A stretch of DNA of 64,000 bases from Lutibacter sp. GTDB lineage: Bacteria > Bacteroidota > Bacteroidia > Flavobacteriales > Flavobacteriaceae. The notes beneath the pieces are model-generated. The model was not told where the DNA came from and did no database searches. It was given only the letters and a program-made list of their open reading frames with translations. The translations under genes were made by a program, and so were the position numbers. Shown in pieces: positions 51,866-60,905 of this stretch. Position 1 is the stretch's first letter; the number at the start of each line of letters is the position of its first letter. The stretch is taken from contig DAIDMK010000001.1 of the NCBI GenBank assembly GCA_027449025.1, positions 1-64,000 of the forward strand. Direction: 5' to 3'.

Positions 51866-53812
51866 CTATACGGCATTTGTCTTATTTTTAGGACAAACAA
51901 TTTTAATGGATGTTCCTCTATTTGGTTGAGAATTGATTAAAATAGTGCCGCCAACTTCCATGATTCTTTGTTGCATATTTTCCAATCCATTGCCAAGTTC
52001 AACGGTATTTTTATCAAAACCTTTACCGTTGTCTTTTATTTCGAATTCGATGTTTGTTGAGTTTTCAGAAATTAATATATTTACTTCGGTTGCTTCTGCA
52101 TATTTAATAGTATTGTTAATGGCTTCTTGAAAAACCCTAAAGATGTTCATTCCTTTAATTGAAGAAAATACAATGGTACCTGTAACGTCAGATTTAAATT
52201 GAAAATGAATATTGGACGCTACACTTTTTGCTTTTTCAATAAATGTTAATAAGCGGGACTGAAATTCTTCATAACTAATCTCATTTTTATTCATTGCCCA
52301 AATGGTATCTCTTAATTGACCAATTGTGGAGGTCGCAAATTGGTTAATTTCAGTTAATTTATTTTTAAATTTATCATTAGTTGCATCTGTTAAAAATTTT
52401 AAGTTGTCAATAGAGGAGATTATAAAGGTAAGTTGGGATCCAATATTGTCATGTAAATCTCGTGAAATACGTAAACGTTGATCTTGCAGTTTGTTATAAG
52501 TTTGAGCTTCTTTAAGCTGAAGTTGGTTATTATACTCTCTTTTTTTATGTTGCTGACGTTTATATAAGCCAAAAGAAACAATTCCAAATACTAAAAATCC
52601 AGATCCAAAAAGAAGTGCGTATAAATTTTTATTTTTTATTTCTAATTCATTTTTTAATAATTGTTCTTTTTGTTGTGCTATTTCTTTTTCACGTTGTGAA
52701 GTATCATATTTTTCTTGAATTTCTGCAATTTCTTTTGTAATTCTTGAACTAAATATGCTGTCTTGAGCTATCGAATATAATTTTTGGTAATGAAGAACAC
52801 TATCAGTATTTTTTTTGACGGCAAAAAATGAAAGGAGCCCTTTATAAGCTTTCATTTCTAACTCATTTGCATTTATTTTTTTCGCCAATAACAATCCCCT
52901 TCTAAGATTTAATTCTGCATCTTTCATTTTTCCGGTAGATAAGTATAAATCACCTATATTTTGACTTACACTGGCAATACCATAACTATCATTTAATTTT
53001 TCTCTTAGTTTTAAGGATTTATTAAAAAAGATTATTGCTTTATCGAATTTTTTTTGATTATTTAAAATAGTACCGTAGTTGTTATACAGTGTAGATAATT
53101 CTTGCTCATAATTATTTTTTTCAGCAATTTTAATCCCTTTTTTATAAAAAATGACACTTTTTAGGGTATCCTTTAAAAATAAATAGGAATTACCAATATT
53201 GGTATAAGATTGAGCCAATCCAAATTCATCATTAATATGTTCTCTTATTTTAGCGACATCTAAATGTTCATTTAATGCTTTTTGATATTGTTTTAGGTTA
53301 AAATAAATATTTGCAATGTTGTTTTTTACCAATGCAACATATGGTTTGTTTTTTATGCTTTCAAAAATTTCTAAGGCTTTTGTGTTGTAATAAATTGCCG
53401 AATCCATTTTGAAAATACGTTGATACGCGATTCCCATTTTATTATAAAGACTGCCTATACCTAAAGTGTCTTTATTTTTTAACCGAATAACCAATGCTTT
53501 TTTATAATAGGTATTGGAAGTGTCAAAATTTGAAAGTTTATAATGGATAATTCCAAAATCGTTATAAGCTTGTGCTTCACCATTTAAATTATTGGTTTTT
53601 TTGGATAAATCCAATGCAATATTTCCAAAGTAAAATGCTGAATCTGTTGAAATACCACTATAATACCAACATAGATCTCCATAAGCTTTAATTTTTACAG
53701 AATCGGATATTTTTGTTTTAACAAGTGTTTTTAAACTGTCAATAACTTTGGTTTGAGCGCCAACAATTGAAAGGCTAAATATTGAAAATAAGATGGTTAG
53801 TTTTAGTTTCAT
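51866..53812 (-). CDS. TPR sensor histidine kinase (HisKA_3 type)
   Basis: 648 residues: a signal peptide (ending SIVGAQ), about seven tetratricopeptide repeats to about residue 340 (SLYNKMGIAYQRIFKMDSAIYYNTKAL), a membrane helix (about 395-414), a coiled coil, then DHp region LRISRDLHDNIGSQL with His454, and the HATPase with IEFEIKDNGKGFDKN and GNGLENMQQRI. The architecture is the same as the kinase at 24118. The sensor domain would be periplasmic. Ligand unknown. Confidence 0.92.
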   Translation of the reverse strand: MKLKLTILFSIFSLSIVGAQTKVIDSLKTLVKTKISDSVKIKAYGDLCWYYSGISTDSAFYFGNIALDLSKKTNNLNGEAQAYNDFGIIHYKLSNFDTSNTYYKKALVIRLKNKDTLGIGSLYNKMGIAYQRIFKMDSAIYYNTKALEIFESIKNKPYVALVKNNIANIYFNLKQYQKALNEHLDVAKIREHINDEFGLAQSYTNIGNSYLFLKDTLKSVIFYKKGIKIAEKNNYEQELSTLYNNYGTILNNQKKFDKAIIFFNKSLKLREKLNDSYGIASVSQNIGDLYLSTGKMKDAELNLRRGLLLAKKINANELEMKAYKGLLSFFAVKKNTDSVLHYQKLYSIAQDSIFSSRITKEIAEIQEKYDTSQREKEIAQQKEQLLKNELEIKNKNLYALLFGSGFLVFGIVSFGLYKRQQHKKREYNNQLQLKEAQTYNKLQDQRLRISRDLHDNIGSQLTFIISSIDNLKFLTDATNDKFKNKLTEINQFATSTIGQLRDTIWAMNKNEISYEEFQSRLLTFIEKAKSVASNIHFQFKSDVTGTIVFSSIKGMNIFRVFQEAINNTIKYAEATEVNILISENSTNIEFEIKDNGKGFDKNTVELGNGLENMQQRIMEVGGTILINSQPNRGTSIKIVCPKNKTNAV

Positions 53813-53898
53813 GGTATATTTTTAAAGCAATATACAAAAAAACCATATTCAATTTTTCTAAAAATTTAACCATTATTTCTTTTTCTCAATTTTTAACT

Positions 53899-53940
53899 AA
53901 AAAAGACTGCCTCAATTTGTAGGATATTGAGACAGCCTTT
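53899..53940 (-). terminator. Terminator after the PQQ-like propeller gene
   Basis: On the minus strand AAAGGCTGTCTCAAT pairs with ATTGAGGCAGTCTTT (two G-U wobbles), followed by T. It lies 16 bp after the stop at 53956. Confidence 0.82.
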
Positions 53941-53955
53941 CAAAGAATTATGTTT

Positions 53956-55866
53956 TTATTTTTTTAAATCGTAGGCATTCAAGGTGCTTTTATCGGCTTT
54001 ATAATATAGAAAACCACCCAAATCATCTATTTTATATTCTGGTTTTTTATCCTTTAAAAGAATTTCTTTCCCTGCTTTCCCAGAGTTTTTATCCACTATT
54101 ACCAACCCAGCTCCACCATCTAATTTTGATAAAATAAATTGGGTATTTTCAGTTGCAGCAGTTGCTTTAAACCGTTGTGACATCAATTTAAAGGAAGCGT
54201 CTCCAATAGAAGCAAACATGTCTGATGCCATTTTATTTTCTTTACCATAATCATTATAGCTGCTTAAATCGTTTGAATTACCAAAGGAAGATCTGTTAGC
54301 ACCAGCTCTTGCAGCGGTTGACATAGCTAGCGCAGTTGAAGCTACAGCAACAACTCCAGCCAACACTTTTACAAATCCACTGTTTGTGTTGGATTTAAAG
54401 TATTCATGATAAATTTGTTTGCCATTGGCATCTAACAACATCATATTTTGAGAAGAGCCTAAAAATATATTTCCGTTTTTAATTTCAAGTGTGTTAGGCA
54501 TTTCTTTTTCATCAAATTTTGTTTTTGCAAGCTCTGATATATCACCAGAGTTACCATCAATAGAATACAAAATTTCTTCTGCAGCAATAAGATATCTATT
54601 ATTAGCGCTGTCAAAAGTTGAGGCTACAGATGCTGAGTTTTTATATTTTAGAGGTTTTTTCCAAACTTGATCTCCTGTTTTTAAGTTTACAATATTGGCG
54701 TCTTCACTTGTAATATAAATTAAACCTTGTGGCGTTTCTGCCATAATCATAATATTTTCACCTGTTTTTAAGGGTTTTTTAAATAAGGCTTGTCCATCAA
54801 AAGAAATTTTATTGATACCACCTTGTTGGATTCCAAAAAGTATTCCATCATCTTGAATATAAAAATGCTGAACATATCCTTTTGTTTTTGGTGCTTTATC
54901 CCATACATCTTCACCTGTTGCAGCACTTAAAAAGGCAATTTCTGATTCATTTTTAGTTGCAAAAACGCTTGTGCTTCCTCCATCATCTTTATCACTTACA
55001 ACTGCTAATCCCTTTGGTGTAATTTCAAAATTAGATACATTTCCTTGTACTTTTCTGTCGTCTTTCCAAAGCTCTTCTCCGTTTTTACCAATTTTATGAA
55101 TTCTAGTGTTTTTACCATTTGTAGTTGTTTCAAAAGCATAAATTTCAGTTTCAGTAGCATCTGCAACCATCCAATTAATTCCTTTAACTTTATTTTCCCA
55201 AACATCTTCTCCCATGCTTGATTTGGCTAATAAACCCTGAGCTGTTGGGACAATTAAAAAGTCTTTTAATAGGAGAGGCGTGCCTGTAACGCTAAAATCT
55301 CTTGCAATACCAACCCTGCCCGGTTTATCTAAAAAGAAACTATAGTCTAATTTTCTTGAACTCAAATCATATACGGCTACTTTTGGCGTCATTTTCTCAA
55401 ATTTGTCTCCTTCTTTTTGAATGCCGCTAACAATTAATTTGTTTTCTGGAAGAATTACGTTACAGGTATAAATTTGATTCCAATTGTCATTTTCTGAATT
55501 AAATATTACATCACCTTGTATATAATCAATTACCGCTCTTTTTGTTTTAGTTAAACCGGCAAATTTAGAGTCTGCACCTTGCGAAACTACGATATATGGA
55601 GAATTTGGTATAAAATCGGTTTCTTCTGGTTTTAGTTTGCCAAACGTGTTGAACGTAAAAATCGGTTCTTTTTGTGTAGGTTTAATTCCTACCAAACCGT
55701 CATTGGTAGCAACAACTAAAATTCCTCCAATAGTTAAAGTCATTTCGTTAATGTTTGCGCCAAAATCGTAAACTGTATTGGGTGCTTCTGCCTTTTGGGC
55801 ATTTACAATAGTTACACTAAGCATTAGTGCAATTATTAATAATCTGTTTAATTTTTGAGTTTTCAT
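53956..55866 (-). CDS. Secreted PQQ-like β-propeller repeat protein
   Basis: 636 residues with a signal peptide (ending VTIVNAQ). The bulk shows repeated blade patterns of the PQQ/quinoprotein type (GEELWKDDRKVQG, TGEDVWDKAPKTKGYV, TGDQVWKKPLKYKN), without an evident cofactor site. Near residue 500 a hydrophobic stretch (GFVKVLAGVVAVASTALAM) interrupts the propeller and may be a membrane-contacting insert. It resembles BamB-like scaffolds only in general fold. Function unknown; probably periplasmic. Confidence 0.8.
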   Translation of the reverse strand: MKTQKLNRLLIIALMLSVTIVNAQKAEAPNTVYDFGANINEMTLTIGGILVVATNDGLVGIKPTQKEPIFTFNTFGKLKPEETDFIPNSPYIVVSQGADSKFAGLTKTKRAVIDYIQGDVIFNSENDNWNQIYTCNVILPENKLIVSGIQKEGDKFEKMTPKVAVYDLSSRKLDYSFFLDKPGRVGIARDFSVTGTPLLLKDFLIVPTAQGLLAKSSMGEDVWENKVKGINWMVADATETEIYAFETTTNGKNTRIHKIGKNGEELWKDDRKVQGNVSNFEITPKGLAVVSDKDDGGSTSVFATKNESEIAFLSAATGEDVWDKAPKTKGYVQHFYIQDDGILFGIQQGGINKISFDGQALFKKPLKTGENIMIMAETPQGLIYITSEDANIVNLKTGDQVWKKPLKYKNSASVASTFDSANNRYLIAAEEILYSIDGNSGDISELAKTKFDEKEMPNTLEIKNGNIFLGSSQNMMLLDANGKQIYHEYFKSNTNSGFVKVLAGVVAVASTALAMSTAARAGANRSSFGNSNDLSSYNDYGKENKMASDMFASIGDASFKLMSQRFKATAATENTQFILSKLDGGAGLVIVDKNSGKAGKEILLKDKKPEYKIDDLGGFLYYKADKSTLNAYDLKK

Positions 55867-56324
55867 AAATAGCCGTTTTGATTAGTATTAATCCAAAAGT
55901 CTTGTAAAATATAACGCAAATCAATACGGCAGATGACGTATTTTATTAAGTAAACTCTCTACAGAAAAAAAATATTGGTACTAGAAAGGTCTAATATCAA
56001 TAGCGTAATAAATTTAGGTATTGCAACATACAGACCTGTATGTTAGAGAACTAAAAAATTACACTTGAGGTATTGGCATTGAAAAATCAGAAAATAGAAG
56101 ATTTGTTGTTAATTATTCGGCAATAAGCGCATGCCAAATATAGTTACAATTACAAACGCCGATTAAATAGGCTTGAAGAGCAAATTAAAGCAGGGGAATT
56201 AACTAAATCAAACATCAATAAAAAAAGGGTATAATAAATATATAAGAGTAACTAAGATGTTTTTTAGAGGCTCAATTTTTAGGATTGAATCCTTTTTCAA
56301 AAAAAGCAATAAATTTATCTAAAA
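55867..56324. other. Intergenic region with a transposase relic
   Basis: 458 bp. It contains a small hairpin ACATACA-GACC-TGTATGT near 56028-56045 and a decayed transposase fragment (56069-56324, listed separately). Confidence 0.6.
56069..56324 (+). pseudogene. Transposase fragment, IS1634-like, with frameshifts
   Basis: Hand translation in three frames in order gives GIEKSENRRFVVNYSA, then NYKRRLNRLEEQIKAGELT plus KSNIN, then GYNKYIRVTK. In intact IS1634-type transposases of Bacteroidota the phrases ...TYS.KRAKKD..., LEK.IKSGKLTKSNINNRG and YNKFLKL follow in this order (from memory). A run of seven A at 56220-56226 marks one frame change and an earlier one lies near 56145. No inverted repeats or target duplications were identified. 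It is a relic. Confidence 0.5.
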
Positions 56325-57659
56325 TTACTTCTTTTTTTGCCCACGTGTTAACGGTTTTTTATATTTTTTCACAATTTCCCGGCGGTAAGAGCCACCTAGA
56401 TTTACTTTTCTGTTTTTTTCTTTTTTCTCATGAAATGCCAATCCGCCAGCAACCGTTTCCTTTTTCTTTTCATTTGAAGATTCTTCAAGTTCTGATCGTG
56501 GAATTTCCTCATCAATTAACTGGGTAGAAATTTCTATAACTTCAGGAAGGTCAAAAACATCTATTTCCCGATTCATCAACAATTCAATTTCACCTAAGTA
56601 ATCGGCTTCTGCTTCTGTAAATAATGAAATAGAAGTTCCCAATTGTTCGGCGCGACCTGTTCTACCAATTCGATGGATGTAATTTTCGGGTTCTTTTGGA
56701 ATATCGAAATTAATAACATGACTCACATTGGTTAAATCCAATCCACGTGCAATAATATCGGTGGCGATTAAAACAGAAATACTTCCTTTTTCGAATTTTT
56801 CTACAGAACGCAAGCGATAATTTTGTGTTTTGTTGGAGTGAATTACCGCCACTTGTTTTGGAAGTGCCAAATTCATTTCATCAAATAAAATAGTGGCTTG
56901 TTTTTTGTTTTTCACAAATACCAACACCTTGTTAAAGGTCTCTTTATCTTGCAGAATATTTTTTAAAAAGTTAACTTTCGTATAAAAATTTGGAACTGGA
57001 TAGGCTTGTTGCTGAATGGTATCTAACGGACTTCCGCTGGTTGAGACTTCAATTTTAACCGGAGATTTGAAAAAAGTATCCAACAAATTATCAACTTCTT
57101 TGGTTAAGGTTGCAGAAAATAAAATGCTCTGGCGTTTATTAGGAAGCAAATCCATCAAGGTAATAATTTGCGGTCTAAAACCCAGATTCATCATTTCATC
57201 AACTTCATCAATCACAAATTTTTGAATAAATTTGAGCTTTAAAATGCCGTCCAATGCCAGATCCAACAATCTTCCAGGGGTAGCAACTAAGATGTCTAAA
57301 CCTGCATGAACTAGCTGTTTATCGGTATTTATATTGGTACCGCCGTAAATTCCAGCAAATCGAACATTCATATAGGGCGTTAGACTTTTAATGTCTTTAA
57401 CAACCTGTACCACCAATTCACGGGTAGGAACAATAATTAAAACCCTTGGATGTTTTTGATCTGAAAACGTGTGCTGCCTTAATATAGGCAGTAAATAAGC
57501 AAAAGTTTTACCTGTTCCAGTTTGGGCAATACCAACAACATCTTTACTGCTCATAATCACCGAAAATGCCTTTTCTTGAATGGGCGTAGGAATGATAAAG
57601 CCTAAATCGTCTAAAGCATTTAATAAAAATCGGTTTAAATTTAAATCGGAAAAGGTCAT
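56325..57659 (-). CDS. DEAD-box ATP-dependent RNA helicase
   Basis: 444 residues with all core motifs: Q motif (GFIIPTPIQEKA), I (AQTGTGKT), Ia (PTRELVVQV), II written as DEVD (FVIDEVDEMM), III (SAT), IV, V (ATDIIARGLDL) and VI (HRIGRTGR). The C-terminal tail of about 70 residues is basic (RREIVKKYKKPLTRGQKKK), as in RhlE/CsdA-like proteins that bind structured RNA. The role may be ribosome assembly or cold adaptation. DEVD instead of DEAD is a known variant. Confidence 0.93.
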   Translation of the reverse strand: MTFSDLNLNRFLLNALDDLGFIIPTPIQEKAFSVIMSSKDVVGIAQTGTGKTFAYLLPILRQHTFSDQKHPRVLIIVPTRELVVQVVKDIKSLTPYMNVRFAGIYGGTNINTDKQLVHAGLDILVATPGRLLDLALDGILKLKFIQKFVIDEVDEMMNLGFRPQIITLMDLLPNKRQSILFSATLTKEVDNLLDTFFKSPVKIEVSTSGSPLDTIQQQAYPVPNFYTKVNFLKNILQDKETFNKVLVFVKNKKQATILFDEMNLALPKQVAVIHSNKTQNYRLRSVEKFEKGSISVLIATDIIARGLDLTNVSHVINFDIPKEPENYIHRIGRTGRAEQLGTSISLFTEAEADYLGEIELLMNREIDVFDLPEVIEISTQLIDEEIPRSELEESSNEKKKETVAGGLAFHEKKEKNRKVNLGGSYRREIVKKYKKPLTRGQKKK

Positions 57660-57729
57660 TCTTCTATTTTTTGCAAATGTAATACTTAATAAGTTAATAT
57701 GTAGGGACAGTTCGCAAGCTGTCTGTTCA

Positions 57730-57771
57730 GACGGAAGTCCGAAGACGGAAGACCGAAGACGGAAATCCGAA
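57730..57771. repeat. Three 14-bp tandem repeats
   Basis: GACGGAAGTCCGAA, GACGGAAGACCGAA and GACGGAAATCCGAA lie in tandem between the helicase promoter side and the M1 peptidase gene. Each is partly palindromic around TTCCG/CGGAA. It is a short variable-number-type repeat. Confidence 0.75.
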
Positions 57772-57793
57772 GTAAGAAGTTAAAAACTTAGAA

Positions 57794-59386
57794 CTAATCG
57801 ACTAGCGCAAACAACAACCAAGTATTTGGATCAAATTTCACGTCTTTTACTTCTCCTTTAGTTTCAATTTCATAAGGAATTGCTATTTTAGAAATTTCAA
57901 AAGTTTTTATTTCTGAAGATCCATCTGTATAAATTATTTCAACATCAAGCGGGAAATTAAAAGCGTTTTCCTGGGTTTGGTCCACAAGCAATCGAAGTTT
58001 GTTTTGGTAGTAAAGCCAAGAGGTTTTTAAAACTGGATGACCTGCATTTTGGAGCCATTGCGTAAAAAAAGTATCTAAATTTTTACTGGAAACTTCTGCC
58101 ATTACATTTTTAAAATCATTTGTAGAAGCATTGCTAAATTTGAATTTTTCATAATAGGTTTTTATTCCTTTCCAAAAGGTTTCATCACCTAATTTTTTGC
58201 GTAGCATATGCAACACCCAAGCACCTTTGTCATAAGAATTGGCGTTTAACAAGCTCATTAAATGGGTGTTTTCTATATCAACAACTGGCGTTTGTTTCTT
58301 TTTATAAAAATTTAAAACTTTTTCGCGCCTCTCTTTTAGTTTTTGTTGGAAAGCTTCATCTCCTTGGGTTTTTTGGAGGTATAAATCGGAGAAATAGGTT
58401 GCAAAACCTTCACTTAACCACAAATGAGACCAATCTGTTTCCGAGGCAGAATTCCCAAACCACTGATGCACAATTTCATGGGCTATCAAACCTTCATGGT
58501 TTTGCTCACCGTTCACCATTTTTTCAGCATAAAAAATTGCTCCGGCATTTTCTAGACCGCCAAATTGTGTTTTGGATTGTACATTTGCTAATTTTTGGTA
58601 TGGATATTCACCAAATTTTTCGATAAAGAAATCTAGAATATTTTTTGTGTTGGCAAAATCGTAAAATCCCTGTTCTTTAGTTTGTGGATAAACCCAAGTG
58701 GAGACAGGAATATTGTGTGTTTCTCCAAGATGCCGCACCGCAAAACGCGCAATGCCAATTGCCATTACTTTTGTTGGCAAAGGTTCGGCAGTTTTATAGT
58801 GGTACAACTTTAAATTTTCTGATAAATTGGTTTCTTCAAACAAGTAGCCGTTTGCGATTGCCTGATAATGATTGGGTACTTTAATTTTGAATTCAACTGT
58901 TGCTTTATCAGAAGGATGGTCTATGCAAGGAAACCAATTATGAGCCCTGTTCGGCCAATTATCTGCAAAAAAAGTTCGGTCTCCGTAAAGGTTCTCGCCA
59001 ATGATGAATCCGTCTTTTGGAACGCCTTCGTATGCTATTTCAAAGGTGTAAATGCTGTCGGTTTTTATAGCGTTTGGCTGAATGGTAATTTTATTGTCTG
59101 AATGTGTAAATTGAACCGTATCATTATTTTGAAAAATTGATGCAATGTGCATTCCTTTTCCTGTGGAATCTACTTGAACCAAATCCAAATAAAACGTATT
59201 TACCAATTGTTTAAACAACAATGAAACAGTCATTTTTGCCTGAATGTTGTTGGTTGAATCATTTACTTCTATCGCTAAATTATAATGTTTTATATCAATC
59301 TCATTAAATCGCTGTTTGTAGTTTTGAGCGGTAATGGCCGATTGAAATGCCAGCAGAATATAAATAAGCGTAAAAAATTTCATCAT
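57794..59386 (-). CDS. M1 family aminopeptidase, secreted
   Basis: 530 residues with a signal peptide (ending AITAQ). The zinc site is complete: HEIVHQWFGN and the downstream Glu in WLSEGFATYFSD. The exopeptidase motif reads GGLENAGAIFY (GxMEN-like). The C-terminal domain IV of long M1 enzymes is absent, which fits short bacterial forms. It cleaves N-terminal residues from peptides in the periplasm or outside. Confidence 0.93.
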   Translation of the reverse strand: MMKFFTLIYILLAFQSAITAQNYKQRFNEIDIKHYNLAIEVNDSTNNIQAKMTVSLLFKQLVNTFYLDLVQVDSTGKGMHIASIFQNNDTVQFTHSDNKITIQPNAIKTDSIYTFEIAYEGVPKDGFIIGENLYGDRTFFADNWPNRAHNWFPCIDHPSDKATVEFKIKVPNHYQAIANGYLFEETNLSENLKLYHYKTAEPLPTKVMAIGIARFAVRHLGETHNIPVSTWVYPQTKEQGFYDFANTKNILDFFIEKFGEYPYQKLANVQSKTQFGGLENAGAIFYAEKMVNGEQNHEGLIAHEIVHQWFGNSASETDWSHLWLSEGFATYFSDLYLQKTQGDEAFQQKLKERREKVLNFYKKKQTPVVDIENTHLMSLLNANSYDKGAWVLHMLRKKLGDETFWKGIKTYYEKFKFSNASTNDFKNVMAEVSSKNLDTFFTQWLQNAGHPVLKTSWLYYQNKLRLLVDQTQENAFNFPLDVEIIYTDGSSEIKTFEISKIAIPYEIETKGEVKDVKFDPNTWLLFALVD

Positions 59387-59407
59387 TTTTAAATGGTATT
59401 AGAATTT

Positions 59408-59415
59408 CAAATATA
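59408..59415 (-). promoter_or_regulatory. Candidate -7 element for the M1 aminopeptidase
   Basis: The minus strand reads TATATTTG, 21 bp before the ATG at 59386. Confidence 0.45.
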
Positions 59416-59430
59416 GTTAAAACAAATAAA

Positions 59431-59463
59431 AAAAGTCCGCTTATGAAAACATCAGCGGACTTT
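59431..59463 (-). terminator. Terminator after the unknown secreted protein gene
   Basis: AAAAGTCCGCT and AGCGGACTTTT form an 11-bp stem, 17 bp after the stop at 59481 on the minus strand. Confidence 0.88.
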
Positions 59464-59480
59464 TATAATTTCAAAAGAAA

Positions 59481-59987
59481 CTAACCTTGGTTGTAAAGTG
59501 TCACAATTTCTTTTAGATCCTGTAATTCTTTTGATTTAATTTTTTGGGAAATTTCAGGAGAATCGTTTAAAAAATCACCTAAAACTCTAGTGAATTTTGA
59601 ACCTGATGACGGAACTTTTATAAGTTCGTCAAAAACTTTTTCTACATAATAAGTAGCGGTTCCGTTGTAATCTCTTAAGTATAAATTTAATTTTTTTCCA
59701 GCGGTAATTTGTTTTACCAAAACCATATCACCATTGTTGTAAATGCGTGTAAAATTTTCATCGCCTCGGGTATAACTTTTTATGGATTCAATGTCAGGTT
59801 TTTGTTGGTTGCCATCGGCATCAATATAAGTTAAATGCAGCAAACTTTTTGCGTCATTTAATTTTTCAATTTTTACGTTTGTTATCGTGTCATAACGTTG
59901 GGTGATGATAATCCCAGTTTCAAATTCTTGTCCGTAGCTGCTTATTGAAAATATAAATAAGGAGATTAAAAATAAAGTGTTTCTCAT
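59481..59987 (-). CDS. Secreted protein of unknown function
   Basis: 168 residues with a clear signal peptide (MRNTLFLISLFIFSISSYGQ). The mature part is strand-rich at first (GIIITQRYDTITNVKIEKL, FTRIYNNGDMVLVKQITAGKKLNLYLRDYN) and ends in helices (LNDSPEISQKIKSKELQDLKEIVTLYNQG). I do not recognise the family. It is monocistronic, with a -7 element at 60032-60039 and its own terminator. Probably periplasmic or on the surface. Confidence 0.75.
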   Translation of the reverse strand: MRNTLFLISLFIFSISSYGQEFETGIIITQRYDTITNVKIEKLNDAKSLLHLTYIDADGNQQKPDIESIKSYTRGDENFTRIYNNGDMVLVKQITAGKKLNLYLRDYNGTATYYVEKVFDELIKVPSSGSKFTRVLGDFLNDSPEISQKIKSKELQDLKEIVTLYNQG

Positions 59988-60031
59988 TGCGTGTAATATT
60001 TATTATAAGTTTTAAATTAAAAATTCGTTAT

Positions 60032-60039
60032 CAAAGATA
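60032..60039 (-). promoter_or_regulatory. Candidate -7 element for the unknown secreted protein gene
   Basis: The minus strand reads TATCTTTG, 44 bp before the ATG at 59987. Confidence 0.4.
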
Positions 60040-60156
60040 AGTAATTTTATTATGCGCGCATAATAAAAGGGGATAAAATATGACCAAATAACCAATAGTA
60101 ATTTTAGATAAATAGATACAAATTTGTATTTCAGTTTAAAATAAATAAATACTTCA

Positions 60157-60164
60157 TATCTTTG
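60157..60164 (+). promoter_or_regulatory. Candidate -7 element for clpP-clpX
   Basis: TATCTTTG, 28 bp before the clpP ATG, fits TAnnTTTG. The nearest upstream TTTG (60123-60126) is spaced too far to be a regular -33. Confidence 0.5.
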
Positions 60165-60192
60165 TGCTCTAAATACTATAAAACACCGAACA

Positions 60193-60852
60193 ATGGATTA
60201 CGGAAAAGAATTTAAAAAATACGCAACGAAACACCAAGGAATCAATAGCATGTATTATGATAAGTTGGTTAGCAGTCTTACACCTTATATTATTGAAGAA
60301 CGTCAGTTAAATGTTGCGCAGATGGATGTATTTTCGCGTTTGATGATGGATAGAATTATTTTTCTGGGAACAGGAATTGATGATTATGTTGCCAATATTA
60401 TTCAGGCCCAATTGTTGTTTTTGGAAAGTGTTGACAGTTCAAAAGACATCTCTATTTATATCAATTCACCTGGTGGCGGTGTTTATGCTGGTTTGGGAAT
60501 TTACGACACCATGCAATTCATAAAACCTGACGTTGCTACAATTTGTACAGGAATAGCCGCATCAATGGGCGCTGTTTTAATGTGCGCAGGAACCAAAGGA
60601 AAACGTTCGGCATTGCCACATTCACGCGTTATGATTCACCAACCTTTGGGCGGTGCGCAAGGTCAGGCAAGTGATATTGAAATTACCACCCGCGAAATTT
60701 TGAAATTAAAAGATGAATTGTACCAAATAATTTCAAAACATTCAGGTCAAACCCTAAAAAAAGTGCATCATGATTCAGACCGTGATTACTGGATGAAAGC
60801 CGATGAAGCAAAAGCTTACGGAATGATTGATGAAGTTTTAGTAAGAAAATAA
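60193..60852 (+). CDS. clpP: ATP-dependent Clp protease proteolytic subunit ClpP
   Basis: 219 residues, normal length. The serine protease triad is seen as Ser124 in GIAASMGAVLM, His149 in VMIHQPLGGAQGQASD and Asp198 in DRDYWM. ClpP forms the double-heptamer chamber fed by ClpX, whose gene follows after 53 bp. The N-terminal extension (MDYGKEFKKYATKHQGIN) is typical of flavobacterial ClpP. Confidence 0.97.
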   Translation: MDYGKEFKKYATKHQGINSMYYDKLVSSLTPYIIEERQLNVAQMDVFSRLMMDRIIFLGTGIDDYVANIIQAQLLFLESVDSSKDISIYINSPGGGVYAGLGIYDTMQFIKPDVATICTGIAASMGAVLMCAGTKGKRSALPHSRVMIHQPLGGAQGQASDIEITTREILKLKDELYQIISKHSGQTLKKVHHDSDRDYWMKADEAKAYGMIDEVLVRK

Positions 60853-60905
60853 ATTGATTTTTGCTTACAAGAAAGAACCAATAAAAAATAAATAAAGTAA
60901 ATAGG

